Source: Petunia secreta
Taxonomy: Eukaryota > Streptophyta > Magnoliopsida > Solanales > Solanaceae
Assembly (NCBI GenBank): GCA_029990175.1
Contig: JARKIP010000011.1
Coordinates: 26,386,001 to 26,450,000, forward strand
Direction of reading: 5' to 3'
DNA length: 64,000 nt
Part shown: piece by piece, positions 21,816 to 32,047 of the stretch
Numbering within the stretch: the stretch's first letter is position 1
Layout of the letters: every line of letters starts with the position of its first letter
Notes under the pieces: generated by a model
Seen by the model: only the letters and a program-made list of their open reading frames with translations
What the model was told of the DNA's origin: nothing
The model's database searches: none
Made by a program: the position numbers and the translations under genes

Positions 21816-22400
21816 TGTGTGGACAAAAATACGCCATCTACTGTTATGGGGATACGAGTCTAGCTGGAGAGACTAGACCTATCTTACAAGTCACCGGGCG
21901 CCAAGGATACACGCCCGCTCCTGGAGCCAACAACCATTTAGGCGGCACGACCATAGGACGCAGGATATACATCCCGCCGCGTAGGGTTTACAGTCTCCTT
22001 GCTAGGGTTTAGTATATACTACCGCCTTGAGTTATAGACCCATAGCCTTATTAGTGTTTGTATTTTACCTTGTTTAGGATTGGATATCACTACTATAAAT
22101 ACCCCTCTTTACATTTTATTGTACATCATGCGATACCTAGCGCAAATGGCAAAGTCTACAGGATATCATCCTACAAACAAGGGTTTGACTCCCCACGAGA
22201 ACGATCATGCAATTCACCACGGAATCCGGCTATTCCCAAGGAATAAGAATTACTCTGACTTTTCTATTAATTATTTCATTTTGTTTATTCATTACTGCTT
22301 TTATTATATTTACGTACTTTTCCGTTGTGATTACTGTATTGCTTGTGACCCCCACCATAATTAATTGTTTAACTTAAACGTACAATTTTAGGCATAAAAA
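21816..22400 (+). repeat. 5' LTR of element 2
   Basis: It starts TGTGTGGACAAAAATACGCC and ends GGCATAAAAA. A TATA-like CTACTATAAATACCCC is at about 22090. It pairs with 29866-30441 and, in inverted orientation, with 23428-24434. Confidence 0.92.
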
Positions 22401-22421
22401 GTTTGGCGCCCACCGTGGGGC
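22401..22421 (+). promoter_or_regulatory. Primer-binding region of element 2
   Basis: GTTTGGCGCCCACCGTGGGG lies immediately after the LTR, the usual position of the tRNA primer site. The same motif follows the LTRs of element 1 (10189) and element 3 (31389, minus strand) and fragment C (23427, minus strand). The tRNA was not assigned. Confidence 0.75.
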
Positions 22422-22910
22422 CCAAGAAATTGTAGGTTTTCTATAAAGGAAAAGATGCAATCATGTCAAGCCACGATGATAACGCCGCACGAGATACCGG
22501 TACCGAGATCCAATAGAAATTTCATAACTCGGTTAACACGACTGAAACTGTGAACTACTATTTATGATCAAAACCTAGTTACCCGTCATCATGGCTAAGA
22601 TCTTGCCAGAATAGCACCCCTCATTATAAAATAATACCAGTGGTCAGGAGGCTCGTCAACACGATCTTCGGAGGGCCCGGGTTCGGCAGCGCCAGGACCA
22701 AAGCCATCATGGTCTGTGAGGCTCACCAGCAGATGACCAAGAACCCACACATCAACACCATCGAGTTCAACGACGAGGACTCACGACGAGCCCGTCACCC
22801 TCACTATGATGCTCTATTAATCACCCTGCAAGTACACAATGCTCGAGTCAAATGTGTATTGGTGGATCCTGGCAGCGCAGTCAATATCATCCATTGGAAG
22901 GTTGTTTAAC
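22422..22910 (+). pseudogene. Leader and protease of element 2 (gag missing)
   Basis: A short start (ATGTCAAGCCACGATG at about 22463) gives about 18 residues before a stop. Only about 150 bp later the reading is protease-proximal (RRLVNTIFGG, then MVCEAHQQMTK, RRARHPHYDALLITL). The active-site segment VLVDPGSAVNIIHWK follows, with V-D-P-G-S in place of D-T/S-G-S/A. The whole capsid is absent, and fragment C shows the same gap. The reading is cut at 22910 by the inverted fragment, and about 350 bp of protease seem lost before it resumes at 24435. Confidence 0.75.
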
Positions 22911-23427
22911 TTCATCTGGCAAACACCCTTCCAATGGATGATATTGACTGCGCTGCAAGGATCCACCAATACACATTTGACTCGAGCATCGTGTACATGC
23001 AGGGTAATTATTAGAGCGTCATAGTGAGGGTGGCGGGCTCGTCGTGGGTCCTCGTTGTTGAACTCGATGGTGTTGATGCGTGGCCTCTTGGTCATCTGCT
23101 GGTGAGCCTCCCAGACCATGATGGCTTTGGTCCTGGCACTGCCAAACCCGAGCCCCCCCCCCAAAGATCGTGTTGACGAGCCTCCTGACTGCTGGTATTG
23201 TTTTATAATGAGGGTTGATATTCTGGTAAGATCTTAGCCATGATGATGGGTAAGTGGGTTTTGATCATAGATAGTAGTTCACAGTTTCGTATTGACCGAG
23301 TTATGAATTGTCTGTTGGATCTCATTACAGGCATCTCGTGCAGCGTTAGCTTTGTGACTTGACATGATTGCACCTTTTCCTTTGTAGGAAACCTACAATT
23401 ACCTGGGGTCCACGGTGGGCGCCAAAC

Positions 23428-24434
23428 TGTTTATGCCTAAAATTGTACGTCTAGGTTAAACAATTAATTATGGATGGGGTCACAAGCAATACAGTAACTA
23501 TAACAGAAAAGTATGTAAATATAATGAAAGTAGTAATGAATAAACAAGACGAAATAATTAAGAGAAAGGTGTTTATGCCTAAATTTGTACGTCTAGGTTA
23601 GGAAATTAATTATGAATGAAGTCACAAGCAATACGGTAAATTAAGATGGAAAAAGTAAATAAATACGATGAAAGTAAAGACAAACAATTGAGCAAGAAAT
23701 AATAGAGAAAACAAAGTAATTCTTATTCCTTGAGAGTAGCCGACTTCGGTGGCAAATTGTGTCTTGTGTACAATACAATGTAAAGAGGGGCACTTATAGT
23801 AGTGATACCCAGTCCTAAATAAGGTAAAATACAAATACTAATAAGGTCGTGGGCCTAAAGGTGGTGGTATAATAAATCCTAACTAGGAGACTGTAAATCC
23901 TAGGCGGCAAGATGTGTGCCCTGCAACCTATGAACAAACCACATAAACGGTCGTTGGCTCTAGGAGCGGGCATATATCCTCAGTGTCCGATGACTTATAG
24001 GATAAGTCTAGTCTCGCCTGCTGGACTCGTATCCCCGTAACAATAGGTGGTGTATTTTTTCCTACACAAAAGGTAGAGTAATTTTTATTCCTTGAGAATA
24101 ACCAGATTCGGTGTTGAATCACATCACTTACAATACAATGTAAGGAGGGTTATTTATAGTAGTGATACCCAGTCCTAAATAAGGTAAAATACAAAGACTA
24201 ATAAGGCTATGGGCATATAACTCAAGGCAGTGGTAAATACTAAACCCTAACTAGGAGACTGTAAACCCTAGGTGGCGGGATGTATACCCTGTGTCGTATG
24301 GCCATTCTGCCTAAACGGTCGTTGGCTCCAAGAGCGGACATGTATCCTCTGCACCCAATGACTTGCAAGATAAGTCTAATCTCGCCAGCTGGATGTGTAT
24401 CCCTGTACTAGTAGGTGGCCTTTTTTTGCCCACA
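23428..24434 (-). repeat. LTR C, interrupted by solo LTR D
   Basis: The plus strand starts TGTTTATGCCTAAAATTGTACG and ends TTTTTGCCCACA, the family LTR reversed. Removing 23570-24073 leaves about 500 bp, the expected LTR length. Confidence 0.88.
23570..24068 (-). mobile_element. Solo LTR D inside LTR C
   Basis: A single 499-bp LTR with TG...CA ends (TGTTTATGCC and TCCTACACA on the plus strand), flanked by AAAGG at 23565-23569 and 24069-24073. There is no internal domain, so it is the product of LTR-LTR recombination after insertion. Confidence 0.93.
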
Positions 24435-27400
24435 TAACCCGAGTTCTTAGGGGGTGAAAGAAATTCAAGGGGAACATAAGTTATCCCGGAGCTGTTATGT
24501 AACTGCAGTGATAGATGCAACCAAAAAGGAGACCAAAAATCAGAAGAAAAAGTTTGATAAGCTGCTTGGCGCTGATCTGATCACCAGCGAACGTCTAGGA
24601 TACGGGGTCTATGAGGTGACCGAGTCTCAGGAGCCGGCCATTATGCCCTCTGACCCGGAGGAAGATGACAAGCTAGCCAAAGCCACAGTCGATGATCTTG
24701 ACCCAGTGATCTTCGACGAGAAAGTTCCGGACAAGAAATTTATGTGGGGCTAAGCTCTCAGTCGAAGCCAAGCAAGAGTAAGCTAACTTCATATGTGCTC
24801 GGTCAGGTACCTTCGCCTGGACCCACACCGACATGTCGGGGATATCAACTAGCGTCATCACACATAATCTGAACGTCGATCTGAACTTTAAATCGGTCAA
24901 GCAGAAGAAATGACCAATCAGTTGCGAAAAAGGATAGGCGGTCCATGAAGAGGTCGAAAAACTACTAAACAACGGTCCATTCGCAAGGTTCAGTACCCCG
25001 ACTGGGTTATCCAATGTTGTGGTAGTTCCAAAGAAAATGGTAAGTGGAGGATTTGCATTGATTTCACATATCTGAACAAAGCATGCACGAAGGATTCCTT
25101 CTCGCTGCCCAAAATTGATCAACTCATCGATTCAATGGCAAGCCATGAAGCCTTGAGTTTTCTGGATGCATACTCAGGATACAATCAGATCCTCATGAAC
25201 ACAGATGATCAAGAAAAGACCTCTTTCATCACAGATAGGGGACTTATTGCTACAGGGTAATGTATTTTAGACTTAAAAATTCAGGAGCAACTTATCAGAG
25301 GTTGGTGAACCTAATGTTCAAGAAGCAGATCAGCAAGACCATGAAAGTTTACATCAATGACATGCTGGTCAAATCAGAATTCGCCAAGGATCACGTCAGC
25401 CATCTGGAGATAGCGTTCGACATCTTGGATAACTTTGGAATGAAGCTCGACCTTGAGAAGTGCTCCTTTGGCGTATCCTATAGTATGTTATTTGGGTTTA
25501 TTGTTTCCAATAGGGGCATTAAAGTAAATCCAGTGAAAATCGAGGTGATCGAGGTGATACCGGAAGTCTTGAAAAGCGAAGTTGAAGTTAAAAGGCTTAA
25601 CTGCCGAATTGCAGCACTCAGCCGGTTCATCTTACGATCATCAGAGAAGTGTCATCAGTTTTTCAATGTCCTAAAAAAGAATAAAAGTTTTTAATGGACA
25701 GAGCAATGTAGCAAGGCGCTACGGGTACTAAAGCAATATCTGGCAAATGCCACGTTGCTCACCAAGCCACGCGAGGAAGAACCGTTATTGTTATACCTAG
25801 CTGTGTCCGAAGTTGCTGTTAGGGTCGTCCTGGTACGAGAAGAGAAGGGAGTGCGATCCCCAGTCTATTATATCAGCAAGTCTCCTAGACGTAGAGACTA
25901 GGTATCAACACCTGGAGAAACTCGCGCTTGGTTTAATCATGGCAGCGAGGAAGTTGTGGCCATATTTTCAGAGTCACACTATTATCGTGGTTTTCTCTTT
26001 TCCCTTACAGACTATTATGCACAAGCCCAAACTATCAGGCATGCTGGCAATATGGGCCGTCGAACTTGGCGAATATGGCATTATTTATCAGCCATGTACG
26101 ACTACCAAGTCGCAGGTACTAGCAGACCTTATAGCCGACTTCAGTACCGATTTGATGCCGGGAGCTGAGACAGAATGCGGGATGATAGATGGTGTTACCC
26201 CTAGAGAATTGTTAATCCACACTGACGGGGCCTCGAACGTAAAAGGGGTCGGGATTGGTATAGTGATCAAACCCCAGTGAAGAATGTGTTTAGGAAAGTT
26301 GTCAGTTGCTCCCAGATGACGAACAATGAAGCAGAATATGAAGCAATAATTCAAGCCTTAGAATTAGCTTACATATTGGGGGCCACGGATCAGTGTCAAT
26401 TGCGACCCCCAGCTCGTTGTTAGTCAAGTAACCGTGGCTTACGCTGCTAAGGACGTCTGCATGCAAGAGTTCTAAAGAAGTTTAAAAAATGGAAGATTAA
26501 TCAGATACCGAGATAAGAAAACGTGAAGGCTGATGACCTAGTCAGTTTAGCGGCCACGGCAGATTTAAACACAGACAACCCTGTTTCCACCATTGAGCTA
26601 ACATATGCGAACATCAAGCATCGCGAGGTCAACACAGTCGGATCATCGTGGGACTGGCGGCATCCAATTATTGAGTACCTGGATAAAGGAGTACTTTCGA
26701 CAGACAGAAAGGAGAGCAGAAGGTTGAGAGCTCAAGCGACTCATTTAATCAATGGCGAGCTGTATCGCCGAATGTTTAGTGGACCTCTGGATAAATGTTT
26801 GGTACCCTCTCAAGTAGCTTACGCGCTTAGGGAAATCCACGAGGGACAATGTGGAACTCACTCCGGCGGGCGATCTTTAGATCATAAATTAATCAGGGCG
26901 GACTATTTCTGGCCCGGAATGGAAGATAACACGAGCAAGTTTGCCCGGGCGTATGATAGCTGCCAAAGATTCTCCCACGTACTTCATTATCCGGCAGAGT
27001 TATTACATTCAATAATAGCCCCTCGGTCTTTCATGAAGTGGAAAATGGACATTGTGGGGCCCATCCTAAAGCACCCGGTGGTGTCAAGTTCCTGCTTATC
27101 ATGACGGACTATTTCACCAAATGGGTCGAGGCAACGGCCTATGCCCAGATCTGGGAGTGGGAAGTTATAGAGTTTATATGGAAGGTCATTATCTGCCGAT
27201 TTGGCATCCAGCAGAAATCACTTGCGAGAATGGTCCTTAGTTAATAGGCGAAAAGATACTACTTTTCTGAAAGAATGGGAAATCAAGAGAATCACCTCTA
27301 CTCCCTATCGCCCTTCGGCAAACAGTCAAGCTAAATCTTCGAACAAGAAAATAGTGGAGAATCTGAAGAAGTGACTCAAAGAAGCTAAAGGAAGGTGGCC

Positions 27401-27866
27401 GGAGGAACTACTCGGAGTCCTGTGGGCCTACAGAACTACATCGAAAGCTAGCACCGGAGAGACGCCGTTTTCACTGATATATGGAACATAAGCAATGATT
27501 CTGTTGGAAATTGGAGAATCCAGTTTGTGGTGGCCTTTTGCCAAGGAAGAACCTAACAATGAACCTTTGAAGGTTTCCATCGATACTTTGGACGAGCGAA
27601 AAGAAATAGCGGCCATACGCCTTGCGGCCTAGAAGAACCGTGTTGAGCAGTATTACAACGCAAGAGCTAATACATGATCTTTCAACATCAGGGACATGAT
27701 CCTCCGTAAATTCACTCAGAATACAAAGTAGGCCAATGCAGGTAAGCTCGCCCTGATTGGGAAGGGTCATACAAAGTTCGAGGCATAGCTGGGAAAGGTG
27801 TGTATATTCTTGAAGACATGGAAAGAACGGTCATTCCAAATAACTGAAACATCATATGGCTAAAGA
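24435..27866 (+). pseudogene. Pol of element 2 (RT, RNase H, second RNase H-like region, integrase), decayed
   Basis: Order in broken frames: protease C-terminus (EIQGEHKLSRSCYVTA, about 24460); RT fingers (PKIDQLIDSMASHEALSFLDAYSG, about 25110-25180); and the RT active site as YINDMLVKS (about 25349), where the usual Y-V-D-D is Y-I-N-D. The RT-linked RNase H follows (LETRYQHLEKLAL, about 25888-25930). A second RNase H-like start, LLIHTDGASN at about 26210, is the extra domain typical of the Tat/Athila side of Ty3. Then come the integrase zinc region (HEGQCGTHSGGRSLDHK, with the first Cys of C-x2-C lost), and the core (MDIVGP; second Asp changed, TCENGP). Many stops and frameshifts; non-functional. 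Confidence 0.85.
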
Positions 27867-28640
27867 AATACTACTCTTGAAAGGCTAAGTTAAGCCCATA
27901 TACTCGAGATATGTATTTTTCCTTTTCCCGCTTACTCCTATTATCATTATATACAACGGGCAGACTGCCCCGTTCTTTATGTTTGCAAGGCTTCACACCT
28001 TATCCATCAATAACACTACTATTTTTAGTCAGTTTTACTTATTTATTCAGATCCATCTACGATCCAACTATTCATAGCCCCGGCCAGACCTAAGTTGAAG
28101 TAATACACTCAGTTTTCGCTACAAAAAGTACGGTACACTACTCTCTTAGAGCTAGACCACATCTAGCTCAGCCACCAGGTATTATTCGTGAGTTGAACTC
28201 GTTAAGTCAACAACTACACCTACACGCCGACGAGGATGCCTATTCGCGTAGTGCCAAAAAGTCTTAAATACTCGAGTAACTAAGTAGAGACGTTCGAAGT
28301 CAGACGCAAAAGTGCCTGTTATCACACGGGCTAAAGTCGTCACATTATAGGCGCAAACAGCCTTCTCCTACAGATACAACCTAGCCGTCAAATATTGGTG
28401 CACAACGGACGTAATTGCTCAAAGCAGGCATACTGATAAGCGTTCTAAACATTAGGACATTTAGGACGACCAAAAATATTCTAATCCTTAGGTGCATAAA
28501 CATACTACTTGACTATACATTACAAAACATGTAAGAACACAAGTACATATAAACATTGATGAACGATCGTTTCATTAATAACAAACAGCCCATAGGCTCA
28601 TAAAATACATTTAGTTCTTCCTAAATACAACAATTGTTTA
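27867..28640. other. Non-coding stretch between pol and the opposite-strand region of element 2
   Basis: No motif or long frame with protein character was found. It ends in an AT-rich segment with AACAATTGTTTATAACAATTA at about 28628. Confidence 0.5.
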
Positions 28641-28689
28641 TAACAATTATAGGAAAAAAAAAGGGAAGAGTAAATTCTCAGATTCCTGC

Positions 28690-29534
28690 GAATTTGCACG
28701 GCCGGGGATTCTTCATCTAGATTGTTTCTTTTGCATCAAAGTCTCTCACAGCAACAAGAAGGCAAAATTCCCAAGTTGATGCCCAAGCAGCAACATCTTT
28801 GTGACGCTGCGCCACAGGAATTGGAAAAATCAGCCCAACTGAGGAATCCCTCTGTAGAAAGTCGGAGGCAGCAGAACGGGCACTGAAGACTTCACTTGCA
28901 TTCACTTAGGGAGACTCCAATGAGGAACCCTCGTGAACCTCAGGAATGCCTTATACTCCCTCTTCCTTGAATGATTGGAAGCTTATGCGAACTCCAAAAC
29001 CCAGAAACAGGCCTGAGCTATACAACCACCCTGAACGCTGTTGGCATGGAGAATGCTTTCGGGCGTCCACCGCTCGAAGAAGGAGAGAATATCCTAGGAT
29101 GCACTGCTCGTGCAAAATGAGTTGCTTCTGGGATTTGTTCCCATGCAACTAAAAGATGAACGAACTACAAGAAGCTCGAATGAGATGGGATTCTTCTGTT
29201 GTCGTGCGCCACATGACAAGAAGAATATCACATGAGTCGTCACACATGAAGATGGATATACAGAAATCAACATGTCAGCCACAACAAGGACACTCCGAAA
29301 AGTATCATCATTAGAATCCCGGTCAAATTTCATGACTCGGGGGACTCTATTCAATCCTTTGCGGATGAAGAAAGAACGAAAGGTAACTATAAATGAGTTT
29401 TCTTCCATTGTTTCCTCATGCAACATCCATTCGAAACGAAGAAGATTTTCTGGGAATATCAAACCAGTATCAAAGGCAAACATGTTTGTAAGGAAAAAGT
29501 TCTTCACTATTGTAAGAAGTTGTTCAGAAAGCAC
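28690..29534 (-). pseudogene. Opposite-strand coding-like region of element 2, unidentified
   Basis: Minus-strand open pieces lie at 29534-29094 and, in another frame, 29148-28951 and 28905-28717. The first contains NSFIVTFRSFFIRKGLNRV and MKFDRDSNDDTFRSVLVV; the second LRAVDARKHSPCQQRSGW; the third FLQRDSSVGLIFPIPVAQ. I recognise no family. It does not visibly resemble the accessory genes of elements 1 and 3. A good TATA box (29581-29588, minus) sits upstream. Its place between pol and the 3' LTR, on the strand opposite to gag-pol, matches antisense ORFs described in Tat-lineage elements. The start codon is uncertain and at least one frameshift is needed. Confidence 0.4.
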
Positions 29535-29580
29535 TTTTCCTGAAGAAGAGTTTGTAATTTTTCCACTATCATGAAGCCCC

Positions 29581-29588
29581 TATTTATA
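29581..29588 (-). promoter_or_regulatory. TATA box for the opposite-strand region of element 2
   Basis: The minus strand reads CTATAAATAGGGGC, a near-ideal plant TATA context, about 47 bp upstream of the longest minus-strand open frame and about 280 bp inside the 3' LTR. Confidence 0.6.
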
Positions 29589-29865
29589 GATGAGAAAGAG
29601 ATAAAAAATGATATGTGAAACGAACAGACGTCATTATTACTGGAGATATGAAATGATTCGGAGCAATTAACAGCAGTTCTTGAAAAGGTGCATGGAATCG
29701 GTATCAGCCAATCAGAGGGAAGCACGCGGAGTTCACGAAGAAATCAATATCATTCTTGGTCAAAGAGACGGCGAGTCTCAAGGAGACAGTGAGATATCTT
29801 TTCACATCCACGCGTTTTCACTTTCTGACTGCTTGCGTCAGCACTCAGCAAGTAGGAGGACTGAC

Positions 29866-30441
29866 TGTGCGGGCAAAAATATGCCACCTACTGTTACGGA
29901 GATACGAGTCCAACTGGCGAGACTAGACTTATCTTACAAGTCACCGGGTGCAGAGGATACACGCCCGTTCCTGGAGCCAACGACCGTTTAGGCGGCACGA
30001 CCATAGGACGCAGGGTATACATCCCGCCACCTAGGATTTACAGTCTCCTTGCTAGGGGTTAGTGTATACCACTGCCTTGATTTATAGACCTTTATTAGTT
30101 TTTGTAGCTTACCTTATTTAGAACTGGGTATCACTACTATAAATACCCATCTTACATTGTATTGTACATCATCTGATACCTGGCATAAGTGGCAAAGCCT
30201 ACAGGATATCATCCTACATACAAGGGTTCGATTCCCCACGAGAACGATCATGTGATTCACCACGGAATTTGTCTTTTCTCAAGGAATAAGAATTACTCTG
30301 CATTTCTATTAATTATTTCGCCTTGTTTATTCATTACTGCTTTATTATATTTACATACTTTTCCGTTGTGAAAACTGTATTTCTTGTGACCCCAACCATA
30401 ATTAATTGTTTAACTTAGACGTACAATTTTAGGCATAAACA
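29866..30441 (+). repeat. 3' LTR of element 2
   Basis: It starts TGTGCGGGCAAAAATATGCC and ends GGCATAAACA, preceded by the purine-rich primer tract AGCAAGTAGGAGGACTGAC (29847-29865). That tract is the counterpart of the element 1 one at 17318-17336. The TATA-like CTACTATAAATACCC is at about 30134. Confidence 0.93.
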
Positions 30442-30446
30442 CTCTA

Positions 30447-31330
30447 AATAATCCTTTAATAGCTCTCCATCATGTTGACGGATCTCGAAAATATCCTCCA
30501 TATATTTCTCTCACTTGTGGGCACCGAAATACGCCTTTTTGAAAAGATCTTGCATCTGGGTGAATGATTTGATCGATCTCAATGGCAGCTGAGTATACGG
30601 TGTGAGGGCCTCGTTAGTTAGGGTAGAGCCAAACCTTTTTACCAGAGCAGACTGAATTTTTTCTTTCGTGATTTCGTTGATCTTGACAGTGGTGTAGTCG
30701 GCAGCGATGTGCTCGTCCGGATCAATGGTTCCGGCATACTTAAGGTTGTCCCGCAGGAAGTGCACAGGTACACGGACTGGTGCAACACTTGTTTTGTAAC
30801 CATGCTTGAAGAACATTTGCTCATCTATGGCTGTAACCTAGGGTGGAGCACACGGCAAGTTTCCGATTCGATCGTGGATAACTTTTAGTTCCTTAAGGAT
30901 GTCCTGGATAACAAGTGTTCCTTCAATGCCTTTACTACTGGCCGCTGTGGAGCTTCCTGGGGCGGCTCCCATATTGAGGTTCCGTCTGGGGACGAAAGTT
31001 GGTTACTCATTCACGGGCGCGGGTCCTCGTGGGGATGCTGGCCTCTAGAATGAACCAGCAAAGATCGCCTCAAGCTTCATGGCTAAACTTTCGACCACGT
31101 TGGCCGAGTTTTGTTATGCTCGCTCCTCCTAAGATTTGAGAAAATTGTTGAGAAAATCTTGGAGCTTGGAGTTGCTTTCACATTGTTGATCATCATCACG
31201 GTCACTGTCCGCAGAGATGGGATCCCTCGGAGTGCCCTTCTGTTGTCCATCAGGATCGCTGGAATTCTTTGTGGAATAGTCAACCGCATCAATGGTATTT
31301 TTCGGGACCTCATCGTTTTTGTTTGACATG
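30447..31330 (-). pseudogene. Gag of element 3, N-terminal and capsid part
   Basis: From MSNKNDEVPKN at about 31329 the minus strand reads an acidic N-terminal region (SADSDRDDDQQCESNSK). After stops, the capsid core follows (FFKHGYKTSVAPVRVPVHF, YAGTIDPDEHIAADYTT, FGSTLTNEAL, EDIFEIRQHDGELLKDYL), similar to element 1 gag. The reading is cut at 30446/30447 by element 2 and continues at 21810. Confidence 0.75.
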
Positions 31331-31389
31331 GTCATGCTTTTCATTAGTAAAAACCTACAATTGCTTAGACCCCACGGTGGGCACCAAAT

Positions 31390-31852
31390 CATTTATGCCT
31401 AAAATTTTCTTAATAGGTTAAACATGTAGAATTTGTGAGAGGGTCATATGTAATACGGTAAATACAAAGAAAAAGTAATAAAAAGAGAATTAAGCAGAGA
31501 AATAATAGTTGTATTCATTGAGCAAAGTCGGATTCTAGGAGAATCGCTTGATGTACAATACAATGGGAAGTGAAGTATTTATAGTTGTGATTACCCCCGT
31601 CCTAATTATGGACTTATAGGTCGTGGGCCAGTTTACTCAAGGCGGTAATACAAATTAACTCTAACTAGGAGACTGTAAACCCTAAGGCGGCGGGATGAAT
31701 GCCTTGCAAACCACAGTCCATGCCTGCTAAGCGATCATGACTTGGGGAGCAGGTGTGTATCCTCTGCGCCAGGTGACTTACAGGCTAAGTCTAGTCTTCG
31801 CCAATTGGACTGGTATCCCCGTAATTATAGGTGGTGTAGTTTTACCCGCACA
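31390..31852 (-). repeat. 5' LTR of element 3
   Basis: The minus strand begins TGTGCGGGTAAAACTACACC and ends GGCATAAATGA, followed by the primer region TTTGGTGCCCACCGTGGGG at 31389-31371. It is about 463 bp and outwardly flanked by TAACT (31853-31857). Confidence 0.88.
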
Positions 31853-31857
31853 TAACT

Positions 31858-31888
31858 TTTTCTTAGCGATCAAGTTTAGGCACAAAGA
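31858..31888 (+). repeat. Displaced tail of the 3' LTR of element 1
   Basis: TTCTTAGCGATCAAGTTTAGG followed by CACAAAGA matches the last bases of the 5' LTR (TTCAAGTGATCAAGTTTTAGG then CATGAACA). This closes element 1 beyond the nested insertions. Confidence 0.8.
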
Positions 31889-32016
31889 AATCTGTTCCAA
31901 AAAGGATGACACGATCTCCATATTAGTTTATTACAAAAAGAATGTCACATTTCAATATGAAATCAATTCAATTAAGAACTTTTCATTTCACTCTTAATAA
32001 GATGGTTTATAGTCAC

Positions 32017-32047
<31 letters not shown>

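Larger units (their letters stand above)
22911..24434 (-). mobile_element. Fragment C: 5' part of a related Ty3 element in opposite orientation, forming a long inverted repeat with element 2
   Basis: On the minus strand it has LTR C (24434-23428), the primer region (23427-23407), the leader and the protease ending GVCQMKLNN near 22911. It mirrors 21816-22910 of element 2. The arms meet at 22885-22961, where CAGTCAATATCATCCATTGG and its reverse complement flank an asymmetric loop of about 27 nt. No 3' part or target duplication is seen. Confidence 0.85.
21816..30441 (+). mobile_element. Element 2: Ty3/gypsy (Tat-like) LTR retrotransposon with both LTRs, inserted in element 3 gag
   Basis: The two LTRs (21816-22400 and 29866-30441) are clearly alike in the same orientation. 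The element is flanked by CTCTA at 21811-21815 and 30442-30446. The gag reading of element 3 continues across the insertion, confirming the boundaries. Inside are a leader and protease without gag, a 1.5-kb opposite-strand fragment, a decayed pol and a minus-strand accessory region. All genes are broken, so the element is dead. Confidence 0.93.
17782..31852 (-). mobile_element. Element 3: non-autonomous Ty3/gypsy retrotransposon inserted in the 3' LTR of element 1
   Basis: It runs on the minus strand from its 5' LTR (31852-31390) through gag and protease to an accessory gene on the opposite strand and a truncated 3' LTR (about 17890-17782). Exact 5-bp duplications TAACT lie at 17777-17781 and 31853-31857. 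The element 1 LTR resumes right after the second copy, proving the insertion. Reverse transcriptase and integrase are absent. Element 2 (21816-30441) sits in its gag; without it the element is about 5.4 kb. Confidence 0.88.
9421..31888 (+). mobile_element. Element 1: non-autonomous Ty3/gypsy LTR retrotransposon, outermost of the nest
   Basis: The 5' LTR is 9421-10188. The 3' LTR is 17337-17781 plus its displaced tail at 31858-31888, split by element 3. The internal part has gag, protease, a 45-bp tandem repeat and an opposite-strand gene. No reverse transcriptase or integrase is recognisable, so it must have moved with enzymes from a relative. LTR ends are degenerate (AATGCGGG at the start, CATGAACA at the end). 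Flanking 5-mers do not match, so the outer TSD is lost. The family is shared with elements 2 and 3, whose LTRs end GGCATAAACA or a close variant. Confidence 0.85.
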
